Shown: positions 11,501 to 21,620, numbered from the stretch's first letter. The stretch is DNA of 22,524 nucleotides from Cladosporium sp. IMV 00045 (GCA_001931905.2 MSJI02000072.1:1-22524); one strand, 5' to 3'. The notes: generated by a model from the letters alone, not told the origin. Made by a program: numbers and translations.

Positions 11501-12590
11501 TAGGATTATACTAAATAATTACTACTACTACTATTATTTAATAATAGAGTTCTATTTACTAGTACTAAAGCGAAAAGTATCTTTAAACTTAAGTAGGCTT
11601 TATCGAATCTTACTACTTATTTAGTAGTATATATCTATAGTTATAGAGGTCTCTATACTATAGTTAGTTTAGATAATTTATAGGATAATCTTATTAGTTA
11701 TAATAGTACTAATATACTACCTAAGAATAGAAATAGCTATTTATCCTAAGATACTAATATAGTACTAGATAATAAAGTAGGAGTAAATATTAATAGTAGT
11801 ATAAATCTAGATACTCTAATACTCGAGCTTATAGTAGGCGTTAAAAAACTAAGCATTATTAGGCTCTAGTAAGATAACCTAGCTTTAATACTAAAAGGCT
11901 TTTACTCTTTATTATTCTAGACTTATAAAGTTAAATTCTTAGAGAATATAATATATATAGTTTCTAGAAGTAGTTAGTATATAGCGTTAATAAAACTATA
12001 GTTAGTAAACTATAGCTAGTAGTCTTAGATTAGAATATATAGCTTACTTTCTAACTATATTATACTTTAAACATATAAAGGTATAGAAGTTTCTAGCTCT
12101 AAAGCTACTAATATTATTAGTATTAAGTTCTTAGCTAAGTAACTTATAAAGCTATATATTTATTATTTTAAAGTTACTTTACTTAATATGCTTTTTAAGG
12201 CCTATATGCTTTTATAAGCGTACTAGCCTATAAATATTAGTTTTAAAGCTATCTAGTACTAAGATAGCTACTATCTTAGTATTAGTAAAGTAAAAATTAG
12301 AGTATATATTTAAAATAATAGTATAAAGTTATAGTAAGTCTTCTATAAAAAAATAAGATAATAGTTCTATCTTTTTAATCTTCTACTTAAATAATTAAAT
12401 TATAAGAGGTATACTAGTAGCCTTTTTAATATAAACCTATATCTATTTATATATCTACTAGAAAGCCTACTAATCCTATATCTAATTAGTCTACTTATCG
12501 AGATAGATATATAGGCGTCCTAGGAGTCTATTTTAATAATCTGCTATTACGTAAAAGAGGTATTAAGGGATATTAGGGGCTATTACTATT
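8590..12590 (+). mobile_element. Unidentified RIP-mutated repeat with long plus-strand reading frame
   Basis: The composition is the same as in the Gypsy element, so this was probably also repetitive DNA. On the plus strand one frame (codons at positions divisible by 3) holds from about 9495 to at least 10,900, with stops only of the TAA/TAG type expected from Gln and Trp codons. It reads as a Leu- and Ile-rich helical part, a Gln-rich part at about 10,290-10,500 and a charged part at about 10,600-10,780. From about 11,450 to 12,310 another frame looks coding. I found no RT, integrase or transposase motif and no convincing terminal repeats, so the class of element is open. Captured host sequence inside a repeat is possible. 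Confidence 0.4.
8641..8735 (+). repeat. ATT/ACT trinucleotide-type microsatellite
   Basis: Imperfect tandem tattac hexamers (mixed ATT and ACT units) fill this stretch. They are followed at 8739-8776 by an almost pure A/G tract. It lies just outside the Gypsy element. Since it is within the RIP block, some of the ATT/ACT variation may be mutational rather than original. Confidence 0.75.
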
Positions 12591-14030
12591 AAAAATAATG
12601 GAATATAGTGTGTTTTGATATAAATAAGCCCAAATTTGAATTTTGGCACTATGGTAAAACTCAGGAAATCTGGACTTTTGGCACTTTTGTAGATATGGCC
12701 GACCCTTGCAAGCACCAGCCGACAGCGTTGCTCGCCAGTGGAGGCGATTTGACGAGTTCGATCGACTGGAAGCAAGCGAAGGTGCTAAAATCAATTGATG
12801 CATATGGCGGAACGCAGCATAGCGAATCTCAAGGCACGTGAGGTCAGATGGGATCGAATGGCTGGCTCGTTGGCCCGTCTGGCTGGCGATCTCCCTTTGC
12901 CCACGCGCCCGCGAAACGCCCGTGGTGCACCTAATCACCAACAATTCCCATGTCGCTTAGCCGCGTCTGGTGGCCGCCGCATCTTCGATCCGGGGGCGGC
13001 AGCAACCCGTCGGTCCTCATACCGCCCCCGGTTCTGAAGACACCTTTCGCATGTGTTGATTGACATGTTCGATGACGGCTGTCCTGCTGGGGGGTTTGAA
13101 CGGCTGGCATGTCACCTAGAGACGACCGACCACACCTGCGCACGAATGACTCTTCCCCCGATTCATCTAACGTATATCGGGATCTGCATGACTGGTGTCG
13201 CAGACTGCTGATGGAGCTCGCGTGGGCATGGCAAATCTACGCGATCGCTTCGCCATTGGCAGTAAGAATACAGCTTGCGGCCGGTGAAGCTCTTTCCATC
13301 GAGGATCGGGTGGCACGTAACCACAATCACGTTCACCTGTCTGGCCAAGTCATCTTTTGATTAAGTGACGAGTATCACTACGTTTTGGCAGGGTGCCCGT
13401 CGCACCAGTGAGCTGCTTGCACGCTGATAAACCTGTGCAGGACCACTTCGGCAGGAACGGTGTGTCGTCGCATCGGCCTTTTTCGTTGCGAACTCGCCAT
13501 ACTCCACTTGTAACGGAATAACAACATGGCGGCGAGGGCAGATGACGCAGCAGGGGACTTGAAAGCGATCTGGAGATGACTTGCGATGATCGGGAGTCTG
13601 TACAAGCTCTAAAGGACCTCGCGGAAAAATTGATGAATCGAGTATTCAACTATCCGATGATCGATTGGACGATTTTCTCATGCTAACGTCACGGCTAGCT
13701 AACCATGTCTGGTTGACCAGCTGCCTCTCCATCATTACCTGCGATATCTCCAAGCAGCAGCAGCAGCTGACGAAGACGTGGTGATTATTTCTCAATCCTT
13801 TTTGACGTTCAACAAAATCAGTGCTTGTTGTCGCATCGCCATAACAAAGCCGGTTTCCGGTAAGCCGTATTCCTTGATGAGCCCAACCAAATCATTTCCC
13901 CATATCCCGGTTTTCTCGCAAAATTGGCACCCGAAAAAGATTCCCATTAACCCAGAAGCAACAGCATATCAAGCCCTAACTCCCCGACCCAGAATTGACC
14001 CCATCTGACCACGAAGACTGTTTCGAGCTT
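12591..14030. other. Gene-free flank between the repeat block and the first gene
   Basis: Base composition is normal here, with CpA and TpG restored. Only short frames occur on either strand, and none has a recognisable domain, a good start context or a credible splice pattern. The right part should contain the 3' UTR of the minus-strand gene that ends at 14031. Small structures seen are a direct repeat of ttttggcact at 12641 and 12676, a GC-rich inverted repeat at 12990-13031 and four CAG units at 13755-13766. Confidence 0.6.
12990..13031. repeat. GC-rich 10-bp perfect inverted repeat
   Basis: The arms ccgggggcgg (12990-12999) and ccgcccccgg (13022-13031) are exact reverse complements around a 22-base loop. 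No run of T follows, so a simple terminator is not suggested. The function is unknown. Confidence 0.7.
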
Positions 14031-15204
14031 TCAACACACCACCGAGCCGTCCTCGTCGACGTTCTCCTTGTTCTCTTCAAGCGTTCCTTCCTCGGCTGCA
14101 ACGGCGCGCGGAATAGCGGTGCGGTCGGTGCCGACGTCGACGTTCTCAATTGCGAATACATCATCCGCTTCTTTGGCGCAACGTGCTCTGCGGCCTGAGG
14201 ATTGGCCTGGCTCTTTTGTTAGGGAATAATGCCCCTCGCCAAATATGTCACACTCACCGCCCCCAACAAAGCTGAGCACGGCGGGTGTGGCATTGGCAGC
14301 AGCAGTGGAAGTAGCAGCAGCGACAGGGGCGGTGTTGAACAAGGTACCACGAACGTTAGTCCGGCGAGGCTTCTTTGGCGCCTGATGTGCCGCCTGACGA
14401 GCGGATGCGTGTAGGGCCACAGAGGCCGCGGTGGGGTCAGGAGTCTTTGGCGGCTCGATGGCAGAGCTTCGGGCGGAGTCGCTGTCGGTGTCGGTGTCGC
14501 TGAGGATGACGCCTGAGTCGAGGGGAGAGTGAAGTCCTGCTTCCTCTTCGCCCAATGGGTCTTCTAAGATCGTCTGCAGAGTGATGATGCGGTGAGGGAG
14601 GCTCTTGCGGATGCTGTGATTCTCGCTCGGGCTGACGTTCAGGTATGTCTCAGCGGCAGTGTTGGATAGAACGTAAAGAGGAATGACGGTGTTGACCGGA
14701 GAGGTGGTGTTGGCGTTGAAGTAAGGAGGGATAACGTTGTGGGATGGCGTGAAGGACTGCGGCTGGCATGGCTGGATCTTGCTGATCATATCTTCAGACC
14801 CGTTGCGCTCTTTGCTGCTGATCCCAAGTTGAGTGGAAGACATCGTGCTAGAGTCCTTGATGCGCTGGCTCTTGATGATGGACTGTGACTTCGGCAGGAT
14901 GAAGTCCTCGAGAGCGGCCTTCCCTTCATCGTCACGCCACTCGATCTTGAGATGGGTTAGTGAGTGGCCAAAAGAGGATGTGATTGCTAAAGTCGGGACT
15001 TACCAGAAGATTTGTGCCACCACTGATGTGAACACGGTACTTGCGCCCTTTCTGGAGACCTGCCATCGTGCTGCTGGCTTTACGGTTCGGACTCGGCTTC
15101 GGGGACTCGCGCACCGGCTCTTCGTCGACGACGGTGTGGGAGGCTTCTTTGCGGAAAAGGGAAGAAGAGAGGGTGCTGAGGATGCTTCCGAAAAGAGCGG
15201 CCAT
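14031..15204 (-). CDS. Hypothetical disordered protein, two exons
   Basis: The coding sequence is complement(14031..14945, 15004..15204), 371 residues. The ATG at 15204 has a good context (agcATGG); an upstream extension of the frame to 15351 begins with TTG and is not a start. The 58-base intron 14946-15003 has GTAAGT at its start, CACTAAC as branch site and CAAG at its end, and keeps the frame. The N-terminal 100 residues include a short ordered-looking stretch (KYRVHISGGTNLL, then IEWRDDEGKAALEDF across the splice junction). The rest is rich in Ser, Thr, Ala and acidic residues and looks disordered, with a DTDTDSDS run, a basic PKKPRR patch and an acidic tail with a KEN triplet at residues 360-362. 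There are no signal peptide or membrane segments. I do not recognise the family. The gene is divergent from the HET gene. Confidence 0.75.
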
Positions 15205-16152
15205 GCTGTCGAAGTGTGCGTTGCAAGGCTCAGATCTTGTGAAATGCGGTGTTTGTCGCTTTGCTGGAGTGAGGTGATGATCTAAGAAATGTGTGAGAGA
15301 TATGACAGGTTGCGATCTTGTATATGGCAAGGCGAAGGCAACAATGCGCAAGTGATGGATGAAAAATAGGCGTTGTCGCCTATTGACATGTGGAACAATC
15401 CATCACTTTGCTATTGTTGCTTGCATGTGAATAGATCAATAGCATGTGCGAATGGGGAAAAGTGGCTGGGGTGAAGCCGTAGCCTTCATCGAGGGCGAAA
15501 ATGGCTTTCGTCACGAGATACCCATTGTAAGGTAGGTGAATGCAGTAGTCTTGATACTTCCATTCTCTAGATACACATAGTTTTGTTGTAGTCAGATCAC
15601 TTTCCGGAGCAGCGCCAAGATATCCGGTATTAGGTCGTTGTTTAGACATCAACCGATCCCGTCGCACGCAAGTCAAGTAGGCGCGAGTGGCCATGAAGAT
15701 GAAGAATTGGATCACGCATTCAATTTAAAACATCAACGAGCAAGGAGTGATGTTATCAACATCGAAGGCAAGTCCACGGTAGCGCCAAGGCTGACTCAGG
15801 TGATGCTTGGATGGATTGAGCTGACTTCAGCATTTCCCTTTCTTTCTTCAACTCCCACCCATCAAGTCTTGCTCACGTTTGCTCTGCGCCTTATGAACAT
15901 GGAGTTGACGTCTCGTCTTACTTACCATCGGGAGCATTCCGCGATAATGCGCGACCATGCCTCAGAGCTTCTCAGGCTTATGTACATGTAGAGAGGCTGT
16001 GCGCTTTGCTGGCACCACACATCGTGTGTTACAGCAGCCAACCTCGCCAGCATAGCCGCACTGCTCCTCTTTATGATATGAGATGTTTCGCCACACTCTC
16101 TCGAGATCTGATCCTCTAGACCAAGATGAGCGTCCCCTGACATGAAGACAGC
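15205..16152. other. Divergent intergenic region (promoters)
   Basis: This region separates the minus-strand gene starting at 15204 from the plus-strand HET gene starting at 16153, so it should carry both promoters and 5' UTRs. Frames of about 110 residues occur at 15380-15715 (minus) and 15638-15991 (plus), but both begin with non-ATG codons and show no known motif. I saw no clear TATA box or other site that I would defend. Confidence 0.6.
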
Positions 16153-18380
16153 ATGGCAGAACCAGACTGGTTAACAGCATTATACTCGCCACTCTCTCTC
16201 TGCGGAACACGGCTTCGGACTCGATTCCTACGCATTCTCAAAGGTAGCGGAAAGGACAAGCTACGATGCAAACTTTTCACGTCAACATTGGTCAGCACCA
16301 AGTATGAAGCGCTCTCCTACACATGGGGAACAGATGCGCAAAGCAACCCCGCGTCTGTCAACAAGATCATTGCTGGGGTCACAGAGAACCTGCAAGCTGC
16401 CCTGCTTGCTTTGCGTGAACATACGAAAAGTCGTGTGATCTGGGTAGACGCTCTGTGTATCAACCGAGCAGATGCGTGAGAAAGGAGCCACCAAGTGCAG
16501 CAGATGGGTGACATATATCGATGTGCCCACAGAGTGCTCGTGTGGGTTGGGGAGGCGTCAGGCCATAGCGACAAATTGTTCAGAATGTTGAATTGGCCTA
16601 TCAACGAATATTCGAACCTCGAATGCTTCAGCATCGGTCGAATGACTGATCACATGTTTGGTCGCAGGTACTGGACAAGAGTATGGTGAGTTCACCACAA
16701 ACCAAGGGTGTACGGTCGTCTAATGTGGCTCTAGGATCGTGCAAGAGATCGCTCAAGCAAAGAGCGATCCCGTTGTAATCTACGGCAATGAGAGCATCAA
16801 GTGGTAAAAACTTGTTGAGCATGCTGCTATGACCGTTGGGATGCAACATAGGATGCAAAAAATCAAGTTACTGCAGGCCATTCGAGACCGCGCCCGTACG
16901 CCACCCAGGCTCCGGCTGAATGGAGACCAAATTCCAAGCCCTTCGGAAGTCAGGGCTGCTTACGAGGACGACCTATTCTATCTCCTTGATAAGACTCTCG
17001 AATTTGATGCCGCCGATCCTCGGGACAAAGTTTTTGCACTTTTGAGTATGACACGAGGCCTATCTGCACAAGTGGCAATTGCTGACTACGTATCAATCTG
17101 TCGAGCGCATGTTCATTGATCTCGCTGTGACCGCAATGACAAGGTCGTTTTCGCTTGACATTACAAGGTACAAAACGCCTGCTACTTCTTCGGATCTTGA
17201 ATCACCATCCCTCCGGCTGCCTTCGTGGGTGCCAAATTTCTCCAAGAAAAGAGCATTGCCGGGGCCTGCTTTTGACGGACTTGTAACCAGTCGGCACCGC
17301 GCCAAGCTCACAGACGCAGAAGCATACACTGGTTGGCGGCGCACGTTGTTTCCAAGTCGTCCAAGTCTGTCCTTTGAAGACAGGTTTGGCACCAAAGTAC
17401 TCAAGGCAACCGGAATATGCTTGACACGGGCCGCATCTGTCGAGACTACGCCGGGCATACCCTCAAAACTAACAGATCCATGTGATGCGCCATTACCGAT
17501 TGATCAGCAGTCCCGACACTCCCTGTGGCAGCAATATATTGGGGAACAATACCAGGCCCAGATGCAATCTCGTTATGCGCAGTGGACGTTGCAGCAACCC
17601 ATGTCCTCTACCTTCCAGACCGAGGAGCCACTAGACACTTCTTTGCCTCCAGACATAGCTCGTCAGGCCGAAGCCATTTTGCTTTTCCATGCTCGCATCC
17701 ACAGCGAGAACACGGTTTGCTGCCCGACCGCATTCAAAACTACCTGCACACGAGCTTCACTGCGGTCAGTACTAGTACAAGAGCTGGATCTCGTCAGGTT
17801 TTTGCGTTCGCGATACTTGCCCAGAAAAGCCACCGGTGATCCGCTGCGAGGCCATTATACTGGAGACAGTCATCGTGCCATGGCTTCACTGTTTCAGACA
17901 GCCCTGGAAGCAGCTGAACAGCGTCTTACACTCGAACTCGAAGACAATAGTGTAAATTCCGACCTAAAGTCAATATTGCGAGATCTTCCAAGGTTTCGAG
18001 GCCATATCTCTAACAAAAGCACTCTCAGATACATCACCGCCGCACATTTGGGTAGTTGCATATCATTACTTGAGCTTCCGCCCGGTCCATGCCAGTGGCC
18101 GATAAATGGAGAGATCGCAACAGAGGCCCTCGGGCGAGTGGCTTCTTGCAATCGGGTCCTCGACGATTTCTTGGACTTCAGGATGCTGGAGACTGACGCT
18201 GGCCACCTCGGGCTCGTGCATTATGACTCAGAGGTTCAGCCAGGCGATATGATTGTGCTTTTCCGCGACACATCATCTTTGAAAATCATGCGACGGTCAC
18301 TAGTAGACGAAGCAGGCGAAAGGCTTTTCGAGCTCGTTGGAGACGTCTACCTCCATTGGCCTGATCTGGAGCCACATTGA
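16153..18380 (+). pseudogene. HET-domain (heterokaryon incompatibility) gene, apparently broken
   Basis: HET proteins trigger incompatibility-type cell death when genetically different hyphae fuse. The ATG at 16153 has a good context (agcATGG). The HET domain shows KYEALSYTWG (residues 50-59), VIWVDALCIN, then HQVQQMGDIY, RVLVWVGE and RRYWTRVW. A 49-base intron, 16686-16734 (GTGAGT to CTAG, branch CTAAT), restores IVQEIAQAKSDPVVIYG. LPSWVPNFS and a C-terminal GHLGLVHYDSEVQPGDMIVLF to FELVGDVYLH region are typical of the family. Three lesions interrupt it: TGA at 16477 inside the conserved CIN-to-HQV segment, TAA at 16805 just after SIKW, and one extra base (about 17090) where the frame passes from IADY to QSVERMF. 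Without them the spliced frame would be 725 codons plus stop. The TAA could instead lie in a 48-base intron (16804-16851), but the TGA and the frameshift have no such escape. Confidence 0.85.
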
Positions 18381-19168
18381 GATGAAACAGCTTGGGACGA
18401 GTTTTGGGACGAGTATGCCATTGTGTGACTTTTCCTTTGCGTCCAAAGACTCCACGTGCAGATAACTACCAGATCGAGGCCCTGAACTGTTTCGAGCGGT
18501 CTTTTCCAGAATCGTGTTGAAACCCTCATGTTGTTGGTGATCATTAGCAGATGCATCTCGTTGGGTTGGCACAAACCGAACATTGTTAGCACGCAGAGAT
18601 GCGATGTCATCGAGGCCATCTGATAAAAATGAAATGGCAACCAAGACTGGCATCGTCTGCAACAGTTTCATGCACATATAGCGTGGCGGAAGTTGGAAAT
18701 TCTTTTGGAGGCTTTGAAGTACCTGTTTCTTCAATGATCTCCCGTGATCATTCAAGCGACGATTACACAATCATTCCATCTCCGGTCTCAGCATGTTTGT
18801 CGTAGGGATATGTCAGCTGATGTCAAAACCGATAGCCGGCCGGCTATGGGGCTTTCCCTTTCTCGCATATCAGCTCCGAGAAAGGCATAGCGTGTCCGCT
18901 CCTCTGTTCTCCCCTCTTCTCTCCACATCTCGTCGCGTACTATGGACGATTTGGAGCTCGATAGTGCACGCGTGGGCGATAAGAGCAGATCCAATGCTGA
19001 ATATTTTACGAGCTTGGAATTGGATAAGGTAGGTCGTTTGGTGTTCTTAATTAAATCCTTTGGCTCTTTCCGAACCTTCTCTCTTTTGTTCGAGTCTGCT
19101 TCTTCTGTATCAGACGACCTTCGTGTTAAGAAATACCAAAAAAACGCTTCTGTGACGACACCGGCAAG
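18381..19168. other. Intergenic region, promoter side of the amine oxidase
   Basis: This region runs from the HET gene stop to the amine oxidase ATG, both on the plus strand, and should contain the HET 3' UTR and the amine oxidase promoter and 5' UTR. A minus-strand frame at 18300-18770 overlaps the HET 3' end and shows no known motif. CT-rich runs at about 18,900-18,930 and 19,060-19,110 are of a kind common in fungal promoters. A 16-base palindrome lies at 18832-18847. Confidence 0.6.
18832..18847. promoter_or_regulatory. 16-bp perfect palindrome, candidate regulator site
   Basis: The sequence atagccggccggctat is its own reverse complement and lies about 320 bases upstream of the amine oxidase ATG. 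CGG and CCG half-sites in mirrored order are typical targets of dimeric Zn(II)2Cys6 fungal activators. Binding here is inference from the pattern only. Confidence 0.4.
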
Positions 19169-21400
19169 ATGGTGCTCGAACGCCTTCAACAGATGAGCTC
19201 CCACTTGACGGGCCAGATGGTGAAGCATCACCCCTTCGACCCTCTCACCAAGGACGAAATCGCCAAAGCAGTCGCTATCGTCCGACAATCCTACAACGAC
19301 GTCTTCTTCAACGCCATCACACTATGGGAGCCTCCAAAAGCAGAGATGATGCGATGGGTCGAGAATCCCGAGAACTCACCTCGACCAGCCAGAATTGCGG
19401 ACGTGGTCACCATCGGACGCGGCAGCAAGGTCTATGATGGCCTGGTAGATTTGGAAAACAACAAGATCCTTTCATGGGAGTTGACGGAAGGCGTGCAGCC
19501 GTTGATCACCATGGAAGACCTGCAGATTGTGGAGTCCATTGTGCGGAAGGATCCTGAGGTCATCAAGCAATGCGGCGCCATCGGCATCCCAGCAGAGGAC
19601 ATGCACAAGGTCTACTGCGATCCATGGACGATTGGCTATGATGAACGCTTTGGCAGCAAGGTCCGCCTTCAGCAGGCTTTGATGTACTACCGACCTCACC
19701 CGGACGACTCGCAATACTCGTATCCTCTGGATTTCTGTCCGATCTATAATGCGGATACTCAACAAGTCATCCATGTCGATGTGCCAAAGGTCCGCAGGCA
19801 GCTCAACAAGGCTCCACCATCCAACTATCACGCGGAGGCTATCAAGAAGGAAACCGGCTTCCGGACTGATTTGAAACCCCTCAACATCACGCAACCAGAA
19901 GGCGTCTCTTTCACCGTCGACGGTCGCACTCTCAAGTGGCAAAACTGGTCCATCCACGTCGGCTTCAACTACCGAGAAGGCATCGTCTTATCGAACATCA
20001 CCTACAACGACAGGGGCACCGTCCGACCCACCTTCTGGCGCATCTCACTCGCCGAAATGGTCGTCCCCTACGGCAATCCAGAACACCCTCACCAGCGCAA
20101 ACACGCCTTCGACCTCGGCGAATACGGCGGCGGGTACATGACCAACTCCCTCTCCCTCGGCTGCGACTGCAAAGGCGCCATCCACTACATGGACGCCGAC
20201 TTCGTCAACCGCGCCGGCGAGCCGACGACCATCAAAAACGCCATCTGCATCCACGAAGAAGACGCCGGGATCCTGTTCAAACACACCGACTTCCGCGACG
20301 AGTCCACCACCGTCACCCGCGCGCGCAAGCTGATCGTCAGCCACATCTTCACGGCCGCCAACTACGAGTACTGCGTGTACTGGATTTTCCACCAAGACGG
20401 CACAATCCAGCTGGAAATCAAACTGACCGGAATCCTAAACACCTACGCCCTCGCGCCCGGTGAGCAAGCCGCGCCCTGGGGCACGGAAGTCTACCCCGGC
20501 GTCAACGCGCACAACCACCAGCACCTATTCTGCATGCGCGTCGATCCTAACATCGACGGGCCGGCGAACACGGTTTTCGTCGCTGACGCTGTCGCCGCTG
20601 AAGCTCCCGTCGGCAGTGAGGAGAATTTCTACGGTAATGCTTTTTACGCCAAAAAGACCAAGGTCGAGACTATGGGGAAGGGCATGAGCGATTACGACGG
20701 CGCGCTCAGCAGGACTTGGGAGATGGCAAACACTAACAAACTCAACCCTTACTCCAAGAAACCCGTGTCGTACAAACTCGTCAGTCGCGAGGTCCCGCCT
20801 CTCCTGCCGAAAGAGAACAGCCTAGTCTGGAAACGAGCCGGTTTCGCCAGGCATGCCGTGCACGTTACGAAGTGTAAGTGTCGTTCGCCATCACCTTCAC
20901 CACCATCCCCTCATAACCCAACCCGTACTAACACCGCCCCACAGACTCGGACGACCAACTCCACCCCGCCGGCCGCCACGTGCCCCAAACCTCCGGCGAG
21001 CCCTCGCAAGGCCTGCCGGCGTGGATCGCCGCCTCGCCAGACTCCAGCGTCGACAATGCCGACGTCGTGCTCTGGCACACCTTCGGGCTGACGCACTTCC
21101 CGTCGCCCGAGGACTTTCCCGTCATGCCTGCGGAGCCGATGACTGTGTGAGTAGATCCATCCTCGCTGGGAGCATTCAGTTGGGCTGTTTGCGGTTTGCG
21201 AATACTGATGGTGTGACAGGTTGTTGAGGCCGCGCAATTTCTTCACGCAAAACCCCTGCATGGACGTCCCGCCCAGCTATTCCAGCACGCCGAGTCAGGT
21301 CGCGGCCGGGAAGGGCGGGATTAAGGGCGTGGTGGATGGGTTGAGTAGGTTGGCTTTTGGGGGGAGGGAGAAGGGGGGCAGTGGCGATTGTTGTAGTTAG
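19169..21400 (+). CDS. Peroxisomal-type copper amine oxidase (primary-amine oxidase)
   Basis: The enzyme oxidises primary amines to aldehydes, releasing ammonia and hydrogen peroxide, with copper and a topaquinone made from its own Tyr. Exons 19169-20873, 20945-21146 and 21220-21400 (introns of 71 and 73 bases, GT-AG) give 695 residues, normal for the family. The quinone motif is complete: LIVSHIFTAANYEY, with cofactor Tyr399. The catalytic base is Asp315 in FDLGEYG, 84 residues before it. Copper ligands are His450 and His452 (NHQH) and His619 in TFGLTHFPSPEDFP, which fits the family's copper signature. The first intron joins VTK to YSDDQLHPAGRHVP. Near the N-terminus RLQQMSSHL (residues 5-13) fits the PTS2 peroxisomal signal, which supports the first ATG (context aagATGG) over later Mets. 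There is no signal peptide and no C-terminal SKL; the tail ends DCCS. It looks fully active. Confidence 0.95.
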
Positions 21401-21604
21401 ACGAGGGAGAATGGAGAATGGAGAAGGGGTAGGGAGAGAGGGAGAAAGATTGGTTTGTTATAGTTTATGGGCCTGAGAACGACTAAGTAGGTATGTTCAG
21501 TATGCTTTCACGATGTTCTTGATGATAAATAGCACTTGTCTTGGAAATGCGATGGGCAACATTAGGCTTTACTGTACGAGCCTTGAGTTTTCCCTTGCAT
21601 GGTT

Positions 21605-21620
21605 TTCTCGGATCCGAGAA
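21605..21620. repeat. 16-bp perfect palindrome between convergent genes
   Basis: ttctcggatccgagaa equals its own reverse complement. It sits about 200 bases after the amine oxidase stop. A role in 3' end formation or as a protein site is possible but not shown. Confidence 0.45.

Larger units (their letters stand above)
1..12590. other. RIP-mutated AT-rich repeat block
   Basis: The block is dominated by TA, AT, CTA and TAG words and is almost free of CpA and TpG: two TG and no CA in the first 1,000 bases by eye. CpT, CpC and a fair number of CpG remain. This is the pattern left by repeat-induced point mutation, the ascomycete process that changes C to T in duplicated DNA, preferentially at CpA. 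No open frame survives here, because Gln and Trp codons have become TAA and TAG. Normal composition returns abruptly near 12,590-12,640. The block contains the retroelement and the unidentified repeat described separately. Confidence 0.93.

Noticed and set aside
12573..12944. Minus-strand frame of 123 codons at the RIP edge
   Set aside because: It runs across the composition boundary, has no motif and has no convincing start.
13755..13766. CAG repeat
   Set aside because: Only four units and no coding frame around it; not remarkable.
14229..14414. Ser/Gly-rich plus-strand frame
   Set aside because: It is antisense to the Ala/Thr-rich part of the minus-strand gene and arises from its repeated codons.
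15380..15715. Minus-strand frame of 111 codons
   Set aside because: It starts with GTG rather than ATG, has no known motif and lies in the divergent promoter region.
15638..15991. Plus-strand frame of 117 codons
   Set aside because: It starts with TTG and shows no domain, no credible splice to the HET gene and no sign of selection that I can see.
16475..16499. Possible 25-base intron (GTGAGA to CAG) removing the first HET stop
   Set aside because: It is too short for a spliceosomal intron and would delete the conserved HQV part of the HET core.
18300..18770. Minus-strand frame of 156 codons
   Set aside because: It overlaps the conserved C-terminal part of the HET frame and has no recognisable motif; it is a shadow.
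19936..20463. Arg/His-rich plus-strand frame of 175 codons
   Set aside because: It is an out-of-frame shadow of the GC-rich amine oxidase exon.
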